In this document: piece by piece, positions 25,807 to 26,715 of the stretch
How positions within the stretch are numbered: the stretch's first letter is position 1
Layout of the letters: each line of letters opens with the position of its first letter
From: 2-02-FULL-47-50 sp964479045
GTDB lineage: Bacteria; Pseudomonadota; Gammaproteobacteria; Eutrophobiales; Eutrophobiaceae
Direction: 5' to 3'
DNA: 26,715 bases
Assembly: GCA_964479045.1 (NCBI GenBank)
Contig: CAYZJI010000020.1
Coordinates: 1 to 26,715 of the forward strand
The notes under the pieces: model-generated
Told to the model about the DNA's origin: nothing
The model's input: only the letters and a program-made list of their open reading frames with translations
Databases searched by the model: none
Made by a program: the position numbers and the translations under genes

Positions 25807-25875
25807 GGCTAACGCCGGCGCTCAGCGGCGCGCCTCGCGAAGCGAGGCGCGTCCGCCTGGAGCGCCTTGTTGGGC
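25807..25875 (-). repeat. attC recombination site 2
   Basis: On the minus strand GCCCAAC (25875-25869) and GTTAGCC (25813-25807) flank a 69-bp imperfect palindrome with a strong central hairpin (GCGCCTCGC with GCGAGGCGC, 3-base loop) and the AGGCGCT/AGCGCCGGC inner arms of canonical attC sites. It resembles site 1 closely. Confidence 0.93.
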
Positions 25876-25876
25876 C

Positions 25877-26227
25877 TCATGGGCTGGTGATCTGCACCAG
25901 CCGTGCACCACTCTCGGCCACGTTCTGGATTATTAGCAGGTCTCCGTCCTTGGGATGAACGTGCATCACTGCTCTATCGCTCGAGTCGCCGGTGTTCGAC
26001 TGAAATGAGACACCGACGATCGACTTAGTGAGATTGTTTGGGTAGGTTCCAACCATGGTGTTCTTGCTAGTGATGCTTATGGTCAGCTTGTCAGGCTTTC
26101 CGCGATTCTCATGCTTCCATTTTTCGAAGCCCTGTAGGACACGCGCTTCGTCGGCAGGATCAAGGCCGAGGTAGTAATCATCAAAGGTGCGCTCGTTACC
26201 ACCGCGAAAGGGACCCCAAATGTTCAT
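25877..26227 (-). CDS. Cassette-encoded hypothetical protein, 116 residues
   Basis: This 116-residue soluble protein has no signal peptide or membrane segment. I recognise no family. The N-terminal half (GNERTFDDYYLGLDPADEARVL, GFEKWKHENRGK) is polar and helical, and the C-terminal half is rich in strands and contains VMHVHPKDGDLLIIQNVAES. The start has a strong AAGGAGAG ribosome site 6 bases before ATG. The stop is 1 bp from attC 2, so the gene fills its cassette. Confidence 0.75.
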   Translation of the reverse strand: MNIWGPFRGGNERTFDDYYLGLDPADEARVLQGFEKWKHENRGKPDKLTISITSKNTMVGTYPNNLTKSIVGVSFQSNTGDSSDRAVMHVHPKDGDLLIIQNVAESGARLVQITSP

Positions 26228-26249
26228 ACGCTCTCCTTGTCTCTATGAG

Positions 26250-26319
26250 GCCCAACGCCTACAACAGGGGTTGGCAAACGCGCAGCGTTTGACAATCCCG
26301 TTGCTTGTAATTGTTAAGC
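26250..26319 (-). repeat. attC recombination site 3
   Basis: On the minus strand GCTTAAC (26319-26313) and GTTGGGC (26256-26250) match the RYYYAAC and GTTRRRY consensus. The 70-bp site folds into a stem (CAAACGC with GCGTTTG around a 3-base loop, then GGGATTG with CAACCCC) having the extrahelical bases typical of attC. Its centre differs from sites 1 and 2 and is closer to the Vibrio type. Confidence 0.9.
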
Positions 26320-26330
26320 ATGATGCTGCT

Positions 26331-26552
26331 CTATTTGTCGCCATAATAAACCGTGATTTCATGGGTTCCTGTTTTGTGGTTTATATGGTGCGAGACCTCT
26401 TTTACAACAGAATCTGTTGTTTCACCGTTTTCTCCAATGAATCCAAGAGTGTCACCTATAGACGGAACTGCATGTACTTTGTGTTTTTTATTAAGGGAGT
26501 CAGAGGTCCCACCCGTTTTAAATTTATAAATAAAAGTGCAATCAAACATCAT
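26331..26552 (-). CDS. Cassette-encoded hypothetical protein, 73 residues
   Basis: This 73-residue protein is AT-rich in coding sequence compared with its neighbours. No known family is recognised. The pattern MMFDCTFIYKFKTGGTSDSL, then VPSIGDTLGFIG and THEITVYYGDK suggests a small beta-barrel. The start has a clear AAGGAG ribosome site before two adjacent ATG codons. The stop lies 11 bp from attC 3. It is the cassette closest to the attI-like site and so probably the last one integrated. Confidence 0.7.
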   Translation of the reverse strand: MMFDCTFIYKFKTGGTSDSLNKKHKVHAVPSIGDTLGFIGENGETTDSVVKEVSHHINHKTGTHEITVYYGDK

Positions 26553-26620
26553 TTTCTCCTTGCTTGGTGAAAGCTCTCTTGTCTAAGTTGAATACCTGGT
26601 AATGATTCGATGATTTTAAT

Positions 26621-26627
26621 GCTTAAC
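26621..26627 (-). other. attI-like core recombination box
   Basis: GTTAAGC on the minus strand matches GTTRRRY. No matching attC partner box lies 50-90 bp upstream (towards 26715), so it is more likely the attI crossover site than the end of another attC. The 68 bp between it and the first cassette gene fit a cassette 5' leader. The integrase gene would be beyond the right edge. Confidence 0.5.
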
Positions 26628-26686
26628 TAGTGATAGTAGGACAGTTTGTCGGATAATGTTATATGGACGTCAGGTGTGGACAGCAT
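26627..26686 (-). CDS. Short leader peptide overlapping the attI-like site (ORF-11-like)
   Basis: A 19-codon frame (MLSTPDVHITLSDKLSYYH) starts with ATG at 26686, 6 bases after a near-perfect ribosome site (AAGGAGG, 26699-26693). It ends in TAG, whose last base is the G of the GTTAAGC recombination box. In class 1 integrons a small frame, ORF-11, spans attI1 and raises translation of cassette genes that lack a ribosome site. The placement here is the same. The peptide itself has no recognised relatives. It could be a chance frame, but the ribosome site is much stronger than those of most genes in the window. Confidence 0.55.
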   Translation of the reverse strand: MLSTPDVHITLSDKLSYYH

Positions 26687-26715
26687 GGAAATCCTCCTTG
26701 TTTCAATGGCTTGAT

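Larger units (their letters stand above)
23886..26715 (-). mobile_element. Integron gene-cassette array (four cassettes visible)
   Basis: Three attC sites, each with RYYYAAC and GTTRRRY ends and a folded stem, separate short minus-strand units: a toxin-antitoxin pair, a HEPN-type protein and two unknown proteins. All genes share one orientation and abut their attC sites, as cassettes do. By this orientation the integrase and attI should lie to the right, and an attI-like core is seen at 26621-26627. No integrase gene is inside the window. Confidence 0.85.

Overview
The window reads as a chromosomal segment of a Gram-negative gammaproteobacterium of moderate GC content. It carries ppiD, fabI, fieF and modABC genes close to their Escherichia coli counterparts, lipoprotein and Sec signals, and 4-bp start/stop overlaps in operons. 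No rRNA, tRNA, CRISPR array, insertion sequence or prophage was seen. Intergenic gaps are all under about 210 bp.

Left part (1-10.1 kb): a terminator from an unseen upstream gene is followed by ppiD (periplasmic folding) and, convergent to it, fabI (fatty-acid synthesis). Divergent from fabI is a tight plus-strand operon. It holds a lipoprotein oligopeptide-binding protein, two permeases, a YciA-like acyl-CoA thioesterase, a double ATPase and a small HD-domain alarmone hydrolase of the MESH1 type. The operon looks like a Yej/Opp-type peptide importer with two metabolic enzymes built in.

Middle part (10.1-18.8 kb): mostly minus-strand. Read from the right there is glutathione reductase, overlapping modA, then modB and modC (molybdate import), a GAF-like/GGDEF diguanylate cyclase, a VIT/CCC1 metal transporter and a family 2 glycosyltransferase. 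A lone STAS-like gene lies beyond, separated by a nested set of palindromes. The fieF metal efflux gene is divergent from glutathione reductase. Metal and redox homeostasis link several of these genes.

Right part (18.8-23.9 kb): a large secreted Sel1-repeat protein with a proline-rich linker carrying four copies of a short aromatic motif, a small membrane protein, a glutathione S-transferase and an isocitrate lyase/PEP mutase family lyase. A dispersed palindrome lies between the last two.

Far right (23.9-26.7 kb): an integron gene-cassette array on the minus strand. Three attC recombination sites (24597-24671, 25807-25875, 26250-26319) separate four cassettes: a toxin-antitoxin pair, a HEPN plus SH3-like protein, and two unknown small proteins. 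At the window edge the array appears to end in an attI-like core site. Overlapping it is a 19-codon reading frame with a near-perfect ribosome binding site, recalling ORF-11 of class 1 integrons. The integrase would lie just beyond the right edge. This is the accessory part of the window and the best place to look for something new.
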